Shown: one piece after another, positions 1 through 7,252 of the stretch
Numbering within the stretch: position 1 is the stretch's first letter
Layout of the letters: each line of letters starts with the position of its first letter
Source of the DNA: Lachnospiraceae bacterium NK3A20
GTDB lineage: Bacteria > Bacillota > Clostridia > Lachnospirales > Lachnospiraceae
NCBI GenBank assembly: GCA_900107575.1
Contig: FNQX01000008.1
Coordinates: 1 to 64,000 of the forward strand
Direction: 5' to 3'
Length of the DNA: 64,000 nucleotides
Notes under the pieces: generated by a model
What the model was told of the DNA's origin: nothing
What the model saw: the letters and a program-made list of their open reading frames with translations, nothing else
Databases searched by the model: none
Position numbers and translations under genes: made by a program

Positions 1-1
1 G

Positions 2-166
2 GGGGCGACGAGCGGACATTTCCAATACGTGCATTCCCTGACGCTTGACTGCGACCTCGACACCATGCTCGCCGTGGTGGATCAGGTCGGCGCGGCGTGC
101 CACACAGGACATCACTCCTGCTTTTTCCAGATAAATAAGGAGTTCGATCCCAAAATTCACCATTGA
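2..166 (+). CDS. hisI: Phosphoribosyl-AMP cyclohydrolase, C-terminal part (cut by window start)
   Basis: The last 54 codons of HisI, the histidine-biosynthesis enzyme that opens the purine ring of phosphoribosyl-AMP. The reading frame starts inside the protein and runs to TGA at 164-166. Visible signatures are the [10 protein letters not shown] segment, the Asp-rich metal site in LTLDCDLDT, and the cysteine-containing [12 protein letters not shown] segment, all in the order expected for the family. It stops shortly after the last motif (ending KIHH), so there is no fused HisE pyrophosphohydrolase domain behind it. No other his gene lies downstream; the next gene is rplU behind a 154-nt leader. 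Identification is firm, but the N-terminus and operon are outside the window. Confidence 0.9.
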   Translation, partial: GATSGHFQYVHSLTLDCDLDTMLAVVDQVGAACHTGHHSCFFQINKEFDPKIHH

Positions 167-169
167 CTT

Positions 170-318
170 CCCTTTGTCCGAATGCTATCATTCATCCGTA
201 TGCCGCATGGTGAGGCTGTATGTGTCGGTCTGCAGGTACTGACAGGCTGAGCAAGAAAACCCGCGAGATGATCGAAGGGTTGCCGTAATCAGCGAGTTTT
301 GAGAAGAAGGAGGTACCG
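170..318 (+). promoter_or_regulatory. Probable ribosomal protein L21 leader (5' UTR of rplU)
   Basis: The 150-nt gap between hisI and rplU holds no plausible gene but contains potential pairings, for example AAAAC at 257-261 with GTTTT near 296-300, ending in a strong AAGGAGG ribosome site at 308-314. Firmicutes carry a structured autoregulatory leader in front of rplU-prp-rpmA (the Rfam L21 leader), and position and length fit that. The assignment rests on context; I did not fold it or match the family consensus. Confidence 0.4.
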
Positions 319-320
319 AA

Positions 321-626
321 ATGTACGCAATTATCGCAACTGGTGGAAAGCAGTATAAGGTTTCTGAGGGTGATGTCATCGACGTTGAGAAGCTCGACGC
401 TGAGGCTGGCAAGCAGGTAACATTTGACCAGGTTCTTGCAATCGGCGGAGATTCTCTGAAGGTTGCCGGCGACGTAGCATCTGCAAGTGTAGAAGCCACC
501 GTTATGGATCAGGGCAAGGCGAAGAAGGTTGTTGTTTATCACTTCAAGCCGAAGACCGGCTATCACAAGAAGAACGGTCACAGACAGGCTTATACACGCG
601 TGAAGATCGAAAAGATCAATGCATAG
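321..626 (+). CDS. rplU: 50S ribosomal protein L21
   Basis: L21 is a primary binder of 23S rRNA in the large subunit. The 101-residue product has the usual length and begins [18 protein letters not shown], the classic L21 start; the C-terminal half holds the basic conserved block [17 protein letters not shown]. The start is fixed by the AAGGAGG site seven bases upstream. It is the first gene of the conserved rplU-prp-rpmA-obgE block and follows the putative L21 leader. Certain. Confidence 0.98.
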   Translation: MYAIIATGGKQYKVSEGDVIDVEKLDAEAGKQVTFDQVLAIGGDSLKVAGDVASASVEATVMDQGKAKKVVVYHFKPKTGYHKKNGHRQAYTRVKIEKINA

Positions 627-688
627 CATTGATCTTAGAAGCTGAAGAACAGCTTCCACAAGATCAACGCGTAAGCCAAAGAGTTTTT

Positions 689-1021
689 ATGACAAGAGTT
701 CAGATATTCACAACCAGAGATGGACTCTGCAGATCATTCACATGTAAGGGGCACACGGACTATACGACGGAAGGTGCGGACATTGTCTGCGCGGGTGTGT
801 CGGCGATCGTCATCAGTACGATCAACAGTCTGGAAGACCTTTTGCATGAGGACATCGAGGTCGATTACGATAAGGTGAACGGCGGTGATATCACCGTGAA
901 CGTCAACCGTGATCTCTCCGAGAAGGGGCAGTTCCTCATAGATCACATGATCTACGGTCTGGAATGGATACAGAGGCAGTATGGCAGGAAGTATCTGAGT
1001 TACGAGATCAAGGAGGTATGA
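689..1021 (+). CDS. prp: Ribosomal-processing cysteine protease Prp
   Basis: Prp (YsxB) removes the N-terminal extension of ribosomal protein L27 in Firmicutes. I place the start at the ATG at 689 ([12 protein letters not shown]); the frame is open upstream to 629, but that adds 20 residues with no family resemblance. The 110-residue product has the catalytic pair at the canonical positions, His22 in CKGHTDY and Cys34 in [10 protein letters not shown]. It sits between rplU and rpmA, next to its substrate, and L27 here keeps the cleavable LQFF-A sequence. The Shine-Dalgarno in front of 689 is weak, so translation may be coupled to rplU, whose stop is 60 bases upstream. Confidence 0.95.
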   Translation: MTRVQIFTTRDGLCRSFTCKGHTDYTTEGADIVCAGVSAIVISTINSLEDLLHEDIEVDYDKVNGGDITVNVNRDLSEKGQFLIDHMIYGLEWIQRQYGRKYLSYEIKEV

Positions 1022-1022
1022 A

Positions 1023-1316
1023 ATGTTAAACTTAAGCCTTCAATTCTTCGCACACCACAAAGGAATGGGTTCCACCAAGAACGGTCGTGATTCCAATTCC
1101 AAGAGACTTGGTGCCAAGAGAGCAGACGGACAGTTCGTTAAGGCCGGCAACATTATCTACAGACAGCGTGGAACCAGAATCCACCCGGGTCTGAATGTTG
1201 GTATCGGCGGAGATGATACTCTGTTCGCTACAGCTGATGGAATCTTAAGATATGAGCGTGTTGGCAAGGACAAGACCCGTGCCAGCGTTCATCCCGTAGC
1301 AGTAGAAGAGAACTAA
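1023..1316 (+). CDS. rpmA: 50S ribosomal protein L27 (precursor with Prp-cleaved extension)
   Basis: L27 reaches toward the peptidyl-transferase centre with its N-terminal tail. The 97-residue precursor starts [20 protein letters not shown]; Firmicute L27 carries a nine-residue extension ending LQFF that Prp cuts before the Ala/Ser, exposing the AHHKG tail. The rest ([14 protein letters not shown], then [11 protein letters not shown] and [16 protein letters not shown]) is standard L27. The start follows the prp stop by one base, with the Shine-Dalgarno (AAGGAGG) inside the end of prp. A GC-rich hairpin follows at 1337. Confidence 0.98.
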   Translation: MLNLSLQFFAHHKGMGSTKNGRDSNSKRLGAKRADGQFVKAGNIIYRQRGTRIHPGLNVGIGGDDTLFATADGILRYERVGKDKTRASVHPVAVEEN

Positions 1317-1336
1317 TAAACTCATCTGAATTATGG

Positions 1337-1375
1337 CCTCCCGGACAGCTGTCATTGCTGCCCGGGAGGTTGTAC
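1337..1375 (+). terminator. Hairpin between rpmA and obgE (terminator or attenuator)
   Basis: CCTCCCGGACAGC at 1337-1349 pairs with GCTGCCCGGGAGG at 1357-1369 (13 pairs, one A-C mismatch, 7-nt loop). The following TTGTACTATAT is only moderately T-rich. It lies in the 158-nt gap between rpmA and obgE, so it may lower readthrough from the abundant ribosomal mRNA into obgE. Confidence 0.6.
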
Positions 1376-1474
1376 TATATATATTCAGCACCTCATATCA
1401 TTATACGCACACGCATGCACAGTCCTGCATCCCATCGAACGGCAGGGCTAAGACTGCACGAAAGGAGTGCAACC

Positions 1475-2779
1475 ATGTTCGTAGACAAAGCAAAAATCGT
1501 AGTCCAGAGCGGCAAAGGCGGCAACGGACACATCTCATTCCGCAGGGAGAAATTCGTGCCCGCGGGCGGACCTGACGGCGGCGACGGCGGCTGGGGCGGC
1601 AGCGTTTATTTCATCGTCGATGAAGGCATGAATACGCTCGGCGATTTCGGTCATATGCAAAAATACGCAGCCGGCAACGGCGAAGACGGCAAGGCGAAGC
1701 GCATGGCCGGCAGGAAGGGCGACGATCTCTACATCAAAGTCCCGGAAGGCACCGTCATCAAGGAGGCCGAGAGCGGCAAGGTCATTGTCGACATGTCCGG
1801 TGATTGCAGGGAGTACTGCATCTTAAAAGGCGGCAAGGGCGGCCTCGGCAACCAGCATTTCGCGACTCCTACTATGCAGGCACCGAAATACGCGCAGCCC
1901 GGCCAGCCTTCCAGGACACTGACCGTACAGTTAGAGCTCAAGGTCATTGCGGATGTCGGTCTCGTCGGCTTCCCCAATGTCGGCAAGTCAACGCTCCTCT
2001 CCATCGTGAGCCACGCCAAGCCCGAGATTGCCAATTACCACTTCACGACGCTTTCCCCGATTCTGGGTGTCGTGGATCTGCCGGACGCGAGAGGCTTCGT
2101 CATGGCGGACATTCCCGGCATCATTGAGGGCGCAGCTGAGGGTAAAGGGCTGGGCCACGAGTTTCTCGCGCACATCGAGCGCTGCAAGCTGCTCATCAAC
2201 GTCGTGGACGCCGCGGGATCCGAGGGCAGGAATCCTGTCGAAGACATCAACACGATCAACGAGGAGCTCGCGAAATACAATATTGATCTCACGGAAAAGG
2301 TACAGATCATCGTATGCAACAAGGTCGACCTGATCCCGCAGGATCTGCGCGGCACAGAGCTCGATCCCGTCGCCCTGATCCGCAGAGAATTCGAGCCGAA
2401 GGGCTATCGGATTTTCGAGATCTCCGCGGCGACGAACACTGGCGTTCGTGAGCTCATGTACTACATTTCCGACCAGCTCTCCAAGATGCCGGACAAAACA
2501 AAAGTCTACGCGCAGGAGTACAATCCGGAGACAGACTTCGTGAACACGGATGACGCGAGATTCACAGTTACCTACGACGAGGATGAAGAGATCTACGTCG
2601 TCGAGGGTCCTGCCATTGAGAAGATGCTGGGATACACGAACCTCGATACCGAGAAGGGCCTTGCTTTCCTGCAAAGATTCATTGAGGACAGCGGCATTAC
2701 GGCGAAGCTCAAAGAGCTCGGCTGCGTGGAGGGCGATACCGTCCGCCTGTACGGGCATACCTTCGAGTTCTATGAATAA
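1475..2779 (+). CDS. obgE: GTPase Obg/CgtA
   Basis: Obg is an essential GTPase tied to 50S assembly and growth control. The start is the ATG at 1475 (MFVDKAKIVVQSGKGGNG) with AAAGGAG upstream; the frame is open further up but without Obg-like sequence. The 434-residue protein has the glycine-rich Obg fold (about 1-158), a G domain with P-loop GFPNVGKST (about 165-173), switch II DIPGIIEGA, NKVD for guanine specificity, and a C-terminal OCT domain (about 345-430) present in Firmicute and some other Obg proteins. Full length and intact; downstream are yhbY and nadD. Confidence 0.98.
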   Translation: MFVDKAKIVVQSGKGGNGHISFRREKFVPAGGPDGGDGGWGGSVYFIVDEGMNTLGDFGHMQKYAAGNGEDGKAKRMAGRKGDDLYIKVPEGTVIKEAESGKVIVDMSGDCREYCILKGGKGGLGNQHFATPTMQAPKYAQPGQPSRTLTVQLELKVIADVGLVGFPNVGKSTLLSIVSHAKPEIANYHFTTLSPILGVVDLPDARGFVMADIPGIIEGAAEGKGLGHEFLAHIERCKLLINVVDAAGSEGRNPVEDINTINEELAKYNIDLTEKVQIIVCNKVDLIPQDLRGTELDPVALIRREFEPKGYRIFEISAATNTGVRELMYYISDQLSKMPDKTKVYAQEYNPETDFVNTDDARFTVTYDEDEEIYVVEGPAIEKMLGYTNLDTEKGLAFLQRFIEDSGITAKLKELGCVEGDTVRLYGHTFEFYE

Positions 2780-2799
2780 ACAGCAGACAGGAGAATATT

Positions 2800-3093
2800 A
2801 TGCTGACAAGTAAACAGAGATCCTTCCTCATGAGCCTTGCCGCAAACCTTGTGCCGGTCGTACAGATCGGCAAGGCAGGGGTTTCCCCGGAGACCGTCGA
2901 CAGCGTGCTGGAGGCTTACCACACGAGGGAGTTGTTAAAGATTAATGTGCTGAAGACCTCACCGGATGAACCGATCCTCGCGGCAGACAAGATCGCGAAG
3001 AGAACGCACTCACAGATCGTGAAGGTCATCGGCCGTAAGATCATCCTCTATAAACAGGACCCGCAGGAGCCGAAAATCATCCTGCCCCGGTAA
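2800..3093 (+). CDS. yhbY: CRM-domain RNA-binding protein YhbY/YqeI
   Basis: A small (97-residue) single-domain protein of the CRM family, which binds pre-50S ribosomal RNA. It begins MLTSKQRSFLMSLAANL, contains the conserved loop VQIGKAGVSPE (about 22-32, the GxxG-type RNA contact), and ends after a strand rich in Ile and Lys. It follows obgE by 20 bases with a GACAGGAG ribosome site and precedes nadD by 4 bases, so the genes are co-transcribed. The family role in ribosome assembly fits Obg and RsfS in the same block. Confidence 0.93.
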   Translation: MLTSKQRSFLMSLAANLVPVVQIGKAGVSPETVDSVLEAYHTRELLKINVLKTSPDEPILAADKIAKRTHSQIVKVIGRKIILYKQDPQEPKIILPR

Positions 3094-3097
3094 AACG

Positions 3098-3712
3098 ATG
3101 AAGAAGACTGGTATTCTAGGCGGGACATTCGACCCGATCCACACGGGCCATCTGATTCTCGCAGAAACGGCATATGACGCGGCAGGCCTGGATGAGGTCC
3201 TGCTGATCCCGACTGGATGCTCATATTTCAAGGAAGACCGGAATGTGACGCCGCCCGGGGAGCGGTTCGAGATGACGAGGCTCGCGGCGGCAGGCTGCGA
3301 TCACTTCGAGGTCACTGACATCGAGACAAAGCGCCCCGGCAATTCCTATACGGCAGAGACGTTACAGGAGCTGCACCGGCTGCGGCCGGAGGATGAGTTC
3401 TACTACATCATCGGCGCCGATACGCTCGTTATGATGAGCATGTGGAAGGATCCTGGGAGAATATTCGACCAGGCGCACATCCTCGTTGCGGCAAGGAGTG
3501 ACGAAGTGGCTGCCGCGGGGCTTGACGAAGAGATCAAAAAGCTCGAAGATACTTATAGGGCGAGGATCACGAAACTGCCCGTGAGGAACATCGAGATCTC
3601 TTCAACGGATATCCGCAGGCGTGTGCGGGAAGGCCGATCCATTCACTTCCTCGTGCCGGATTCGGTGGAGCGCTATATCAGAGAGCACGGGCTGTATCAC
3701 GGCGTGGACTAA
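3098..3712 (+). CDS. nadD: Nicotinate-nucleotide adenylyltransferase
   Basis: NadD joins ATP and nicotinate mononucleotide to deamido-NAD. The 204-residue product has the nucleotidyltransferase signature GGTFDPIHTGHLILAE at about 8-23 (with the catalytic HxGH), and ISSTDIRRRVREG near the C-terminus, which binds the ATP phosphates. Length is normal. The start ATG at 3098 lies 4 bases after the yhbY stop. The order nadD-yqeK-rsfS is a common Firmicute arrangement. Confidence 0.97.
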   Translation: MKKTGILGGTFDPIHTGHLILAETAYDAAGLDEVLLIPTGCSYFKEDRNVTPPGERFEMTRLAAAGCDHFEVTDIETKRPGNSYTAETLQELHRLRPEDEFYYIIGADTLVMMSMWKDPGRIFDQAHILVAARSDEVAAAGLDEEIKKLEDTYRARITKLPVRNIEISSTDIRRRVREGRSIHFLVPDSVERYIREHGLYHGVD

Positions 3713-3840
3713 ATACAACAATGATATTGGCCGTGTACCGGCTGCCGCGATCCTGTACAATGGCCGGAGCGAGGCGTACGCTGGATGCGGAATGAATGTG
3801 CGGCGAGCCTGATATTTTAACAGACAACCTGGATTGACAG

Positions 3841-4440
3841 ATGGGAGTTTACGTGGGAAAAGATAAACAGCGGCTGGAGATGTTCCAAACCGTCGAGAAG
3901 GAGCTCAAATACGCAAGATTCATCCACACGATGGGGGTTGCTTTCACGGCGACGAGCCTGGCGGAGCGCTACGGTGCCGATATGAGGAAGGCGGAAACAG
4001 CAGGCCTCCTTCACGACTGTGCGAAATACGTGCCGGTTGAGCGGATGGAACGCCTGTGCGAGAAGGGCGGAATTGAGATTACTTCCTTTGAAAGAGGCAA
4101 TCCCGCGCTTTTGCATTCCAAGGCCGGCGTGGTGCTCGCGAGAACGCAGTACGGAGTGAATGATCCGGAGATCCTCGACGCCATTTGCTGCCACACGACG
4201 GGGCGGCCGGGCATGACGCTGCTGGACAAGATTCTGTTCATCGCGGATTACATAGAACCCGGCAGGGACCAGGCGACGGATCTGGACAAGGTCAGGGCGC
4301 TCGCGTTCGAGGACATCGACCGGTGCCTTATGAAGATTCTGGAGGACAGCCTGAACTACCTTGCAACGACGGGCCGGGAGATCGACCCTATGACGCAGAA
4401 AACCTACGATTACTATAAGGCAAGGCAGGACAACAGGTAA
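3841..4440 (+). CDS. yqeK: HD-domain protein YqeK (symmetrical Ap4A hydrolase family)
   Basis: YqeK-family HD phosphohydrolases split diadenosine tetraphosphate (Ap4A) to two ADP. The protein shows the metal-binding set: His in FIHTMGVA, the HD pair in AGLLHDCAKY, a third His in ALLHSKAG and the late Asp region FIADYIEPGRD. The first ATG is at 3841 (MGVYVGKDK); an alternative at 3880 (MFQTVEKELK) with GGCTGGAG ahead of it is equally plausible and would give about 186 residues. The 128-nt gap after nadD shows nothing I can name. It lies next to nadD, as in many Firmicutes. Confidence 0.92.
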   Translation: MGVYVGKDKQRLEMFQTVEKELKYARFIHTMGVAFTATSLAERYGADMRKAETAGLLHDCAKYVPVERMERLCEKGGIEITSFERGNPALLHSKAGVVLARTQYGVNDPEILDAICCHTTGRPGMTLLDKILFIADYIEPGRDQATDLDKVRALAFEDIDRCLMKILEDSLNYLATTGREIDPMTQKTYDYYKARQDNR

Positions 4441-4517
4441 CAGAGTTTCATTATGCAGGCGGTCGAATTGAAGTATCAGCAACAACAGGCAATGTGATTA
4501 AATTGGGAGGGCAGAGT

Positions 4518-4877
4518 ATGGCAGATTTGGAACAGTCGAAAGAGATGGCAAAGATCGCAATCGCAGCGCTGGAAGACACCAAGGCGTCCGACATCCGCAC
4601 GATTGATATCAGCGATGTTTCGGTGCTGGCGGATTATTTCATCATCGCGAGCGGATCGAACACCCGCCAGATACAGGCGATGGCGGACAATGTCGAGGAG
4701 AAATTAGGCCGCGCGGGACACCCCGCGAAGAGCGTCGAGGGCTACAATGAGGCAAAGTGGATTCTGCTCGACTTCGGCGACGTCATTGTACACGTGTTCG
4801 ACGAGCAGAACCGCATGGTCTACGACCTCGAGCGAATCTGGAGAGACGGACGGCAGATTGATCCTGACGCGCTGTAG
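4518..4877 (+). CDS. rsfS: Ribosome silencing factor RsfS
   Basis: RsfS binds L14 and blocks subunit joining in slow growth. The start is ATG 4518 (MADLEQSKEMAKIAIAAL) behind GGGAGG; the frame opens 24 bases earlier without a better site. The 119-residue product matches the family throughout: DISDVSVLADYFIIASGSN, then the Gln in TRQIQAMAD, GWILLDFGDVIVHVF-type core (here KWILLDFGDVIVHVF) and a C-terminal YDLERIW. It ends the conserved block started by rplU. Confidence 0.97.
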   Translation: MADLEQSKEMAKIAIAALEDTKASDIRTIDISDVSVLADYFIIASGSNTRQIQAMADNVEEKLGRAGHPAKSVEGYNEAKWILLDFGDVIVHVFDEQNRMVYDLERIWRDGRQIDPDAL

Positions 4878-4909
4878 TGATATCCCCATGATTAACAGAG
4901 GATTTGAAT

Positions 4910-5395
4910 ATGAAAAATAAAAAACATATTATCTGTCTGGTTATGATTATTATCAGTGTTTGTGCAATGTCTCTGCTGATATATATATGGACTATTCATA
5001 GAAACGATAAAAATAGCGAAGCTGCAACAGATTATCTTGAATATAAAACAGATGCAGAAATGTTTGGAGTCACTCCTATGAAAATTACATCTATAAAAGT
5101 AGTGGTAAATTCTGGAACAGCCAAGGGAAATGAATATAATTTGACAAAGGAAGAAAAAACTGATATTTATAATAATATAGTGAAAACTTTTTTCGGAAAA
5201 GACATAAAGTATTTTCCAATAGAGACATCGTATGATGACTACTCATTAAAAGTGAGCTTTTTTGAACAGGATAGTAAAATAGATATTTTTATATACGATG
5301 AAGATACAATTAAAGTAGATCAAAGTGATACTTTTTATAAAATTTCTCCAGAGATAAATAATACTATTTTCAAAAATCTTATCCAACAGGACTAA
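4910..5395 (+). CDS. AT-rich membrane-anchored hypothetical protein
   Basis: I do not recognise this family. The 161-residue product starts at ATG 4910 (MKNKKHIICLVM) with CAGAGG eight bases upstream. Residues about 7-27 form one hydrophobic segment after a Lys-rich N-terminus, so it is a signal-anchored or secreted protein; there is no good lipobox. The rest is soluble and rich in Lys, Asp, Ile and Tyr. Codon use is strongly A/T at third positions, unlike the GC-rich genes on both sides, which suggests recent acquisition. It points toward lexA and shares a large terminator palindrome with it. Confidence 0.75.
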   Translation: MKNKKHIICLVMIIISVCAMSLLIYIWTIHRNDKNSEAATDYLEYKTDAEMFGVTPMKITSIKVVVNSGTAKGNEYNLTKEEKTDIYNNIVKTFFGKDIKYFPIETSYDDYSLKVSFFEQDSKIDIFIYDEDTIKVDQSDTFYKISPEINNTIFKNLIQQD

Positions 5396-5486
5396 AAACA
5401 CCACCTAAAGGAGTTTCTAACCCTAAAGTCGTTTTGAGTACAGATTAAACTACTTTGGGGCTACCTCAACCGCGGGGGTGTTTTTA
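5393..5486. terminator. Bidirectional terminator palindrome between convergent genes
   Basis: TAAAAACACC at 5393-5402 is the exact reverse complement of GGTGTTTTTA at 5477-5486, enclosing further short pairings (for example CCTAAAGT with ACTTTGG around 5423-5458). Read on either strand the structure ends in a run of five T, as expected for a shared terminator of the + strand gene ending at 5395 and lexA ending at 5544. Confidence 0.55.
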
Positions 5487-5543
5487 TGTGTATTTAAGTA
5501 TGATGAACGATCGCCCTGGGCGGACAGCCCCTTGGCTATCTGT

Positions 5544-6161
5544 CTAGCGCATAATGCGATAAACACCGAAAACTTTGCCGAGGATCTGGCAGTCAGGGAC
5601 GATGATTGGCTCCATCTCGTCATTTTCAGGCTGCAGGCGGATGTGGTCTTTCTCCTTGTAGAATCTCTTGACAGTAGCGGAGTCGTCAATGAGGGCAACG
5701 ACAATTTCACCGTTCTCCGCAGTCTTGCAGGCATTGACGAAAATATAATCGCCGTCCATGATCCCGACATTGATCATGGAGGACCCATGCACCTTCAGCA
5801 CGAAGGATTCACCGGACGGAACATTCTCGGAAGGGATAGGGAAATAGCTCTCGATGTTCTGCTCCGCGAGGATCGGCGTGCCGGCAGCCACCTGACCAAC
5901 CACGGGGAGTGAGGTTGTCTCTGTCCTCACGACCTGGAAGCTGTCATCACAGATCTCAATCGCGCGGGGCTTCGTGGGATCCCTGCGGATATAACCGTTC
6001 TTCTCAAGTGTCTCCAGATGGGAGTGCACCGAAGAGGTGGACTTGAGGCCGACTGCCTCGCAAATCTCACGTACCGCCGGAGGATAGCCCTTGTCCAGGA
6101 TCTCTTCTTTGATGTAGTCCAGGATCTGTTGCTGTTTCTTCGAGATTCTACCGTTAGCCAT
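5544..6161 (-). CDS. lexA: SOS repressor LexA
   Basis: LexA represses DNA-damage genes and cleaves itself when RecA filaments form. The 205-residue protein has the N-terminal winged helix (about 1-65, with [14 protein letters not shown]), the scissile Ala93-Gly94 in GQVAAGTP, and the catalytic Ser128 (HGSSM) and Lys165 (ATVKRF) pair in the S24 domain. The start ATG has CGGAGGAAAGTA upstream. It is divergent from the YneA-like gene at 6381, as in Bacillus, and the intergenic region carries LexA boxes, indicating autoregulation. Confidence 0.97.
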   Translation of the reverse strand: MANGRISKKQQQILDYIKEEILDKGYPPAVREICEAVGLKSTSSVHSHLETLEKNGYIRRDPTKPRAIEICDDSFQVVRTETTSLPVVGQVAAGTPILAEQNIESYFPIPSENVPSGESFVLKVHGSSMINVGIMDGDYIFVNACKTAENGEIVVALIDDSATVKRFYKEKDHIRLQPENDEMEPIIVPDCQILGKVFGVYRIMR

Positions 6162-6210
6162 TACTTTCCTCCGTATGCCGGAACAGATTCCGGGCGCTGT
6201 ATCTGCTCAT

Positions 6211-6239
6211 ATTATAAGAGACGCCCATGGGAATGGCAA
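6211..6239 (-). promoter_or_regulatory. lexA promoter
   Basis: On the minus strand TTGCCA (6239-6234) and TATAAT (6216-6211) are separated by exactly 17 bases, a good sigma-A promoter 50 bases ahead of the lexA start. A degenerate LexA-like palindrome (CGAAC-aaat-ATTTG on the minus strand, about 6249-6263) lies just upstream of the -35. Confidence 0.6.
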
Positions 6240-6283
6240 ACATATATTCCAAATATTTGTTCGAAAAAATGCACTGCAGACTA

Positions 6284-6312
6284 TTGACACCCGAATACAT
6301 GTTCGATATTAT
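6284..6312 (+). promoter_or_regulatory. Promoter of the YneA-like gene, overlapped by a LexA box
   Basis: TTGACA at 6284-6289 and TATTAT at 6307-6312 with a 17-base spacer form a near-consensus sigma-A promoter. The first LexA box lies in the spacer, so repressor binding would occlude polymerase. Confidence 0.65.
6292..6305. promoter_or_regulatory. LexA box 1
   Basis: CGAATACATGTTCG fits the Firmicute SOS box (GAAC-N4-GTTC) with one change in the left half-site. It sits between the -35 and -10 of the divergent gene. Confidence 0.65.
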
Positions 6313-6321
6313 TGAAATATA

Positions 6322-6335
6322 AGAACAGATGTTCG
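6322..6335. promoter_or_regulatory. LexA box 2
   Basis: AGAACAGATGTTCG contains a perfect GAAC-N4-GTTC palindrome just downstream of the predicted transcription start of the YneA-like gene. Confidence 0.75.
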
Positions 6336-6348
6336 GAACGACCGTTCG
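6335..6348. promoter_or_regulatory. LexA box 3
   Basis: GGAACGACCGTTCG contains a second perfect GAAC-N4-GTTC palindrome. Its start abuts box 2 (centres 13 bases apart), so two LexA dimers could bind side by side. Confidence 0.75.
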
Positions 6349-6380
6349 CATACATTCGGGTCGTACTTCGGGTGACAGAG

Positions 6381-6890
6381 ATGGCAGCTATGACATATCT
6401 TACAACAGAATTCTTCACGGCACAGACAAGGGAGGAGACTCGTACGATTCATGAGATGCGTACGGTTCTTGAGGCGCATGTGGCTTGCCAGTCGCATGTC
6501 GACTACCGCGGGAACGCACGGCATATTCTGGCACGGCAGAAGAGGGCACAGAGGGCCGTACAGGTCGATCGTGAATACCGCATGATTTTCATGGCTCTTG
6601 TTGGCGTCGTACTCGGATGCTTCATCGCTTTTAGCTTTCGTTCCCAGGCGATGGATGAGACCCACGATGTCAAATTCAAATACTATCAGAACGTGACGCT
6701 CAGCTACGATGAGCCACTGGAAGAACTGGCAGTGCGATATGCAGATCCTGCCTACTACGACAGCACGGCGGCCTATCTGGATGAGGTGGTCTCCATCAAC
6801 CACCTGATAATCCGTGACGGCAACATTGAAGGCACAACACCTGGCTCCCGGCTGATCATCCCTTACTACGCGTCGGAATTTATCCAGTAA
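6381..6890 (+). CDS. YneA-like SOS cell-division inhibitor (TM plus LysM-like domain)
   Basis: A 169-residue membrane protein likely to arrest septation during SOS. It has a charged cytoplasmic N-terminus (1-65), one transmembrane helix (about 67-85, MIFMALVGVVLGCFIAF), and an extracytoplasmic LysM-like part (about 100-163: QNVTLSYDEPLEELAVRY, then DEVVSINHL and PGSRLIIPY). YneA of Bacillus is a short TM-LysM protein encoded divergently from lexA and repressed by it; here position, topology and two perfect LexA boxes match. The cytoplasmic part is longer than in Bacillus YneA. Starts at GTG 6372 or ATG 6390 are also possible. Function is inferred from context and architecture. Confidence 0.75.
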   Translation: MAAMTYLTTEFFTAQTREETRTIHEMRTVLEAHVACQSHVDYRGNARHILARQKRAQRAVQVDREYRMIFMALVGVVLGCFIAFSFRSQAMDETHDVKFKYYQNVTLSYDEPLEELAVRYADPAYYDSTAAYLDEVVSINHLIIRDGNIEGTTPGSRLIIPYYASEFIQ

Positions 6891-6937
6891 GAGATAAAAT
6901 AAGAGAAACAACAGAACCATTACATCTGAGCAGTAAC

Positions 6938-6983
6938 TCAGGCCACAGCGCAATTCCATTCCGAAGGGCGCTGTGGCCTGTTT
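6938..6983 (+). terminator. Rho-independent terminator after the YneA-like gene
   Basis: CAGGCCACAGCGC (6938-6950) pairs perfectly over 13 bases with GCGCTGTGGCCTG (6967-6979), followed by TTTG. The rest of the gap to 7253 has no convincing gene; it holds an 8-bp inverted repeat (TTTCAAAC near 7020, GTTTGAAA near 7062) and an A/T-rich stretch around 7085-7110. Confidence 0.8.
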
Positions 6984-7252
6984 GCGCAAGAAGTCTGAGA
7001 CTACACCATTTCTGTCTGCATTTCAAACTATTTGCTTCTAAATGCTACAAACGGCTCAAAATGAGGTTTGAAATATCGTGTAGTTCCAGTAAAATTTACA
7101 TATAAATATAAAATGATCTTTGCGACCGTCTCTGACAGCATCCAAGAGGCACAGAAGATCCTGTGCATCATCTGCTGTGATGCCGCGCCATAGGTCGTGA
7201 ATTGCGAAAAAATGGAGAGTCTTGTTGCTGTGACGGCAAACGGATACATGCA

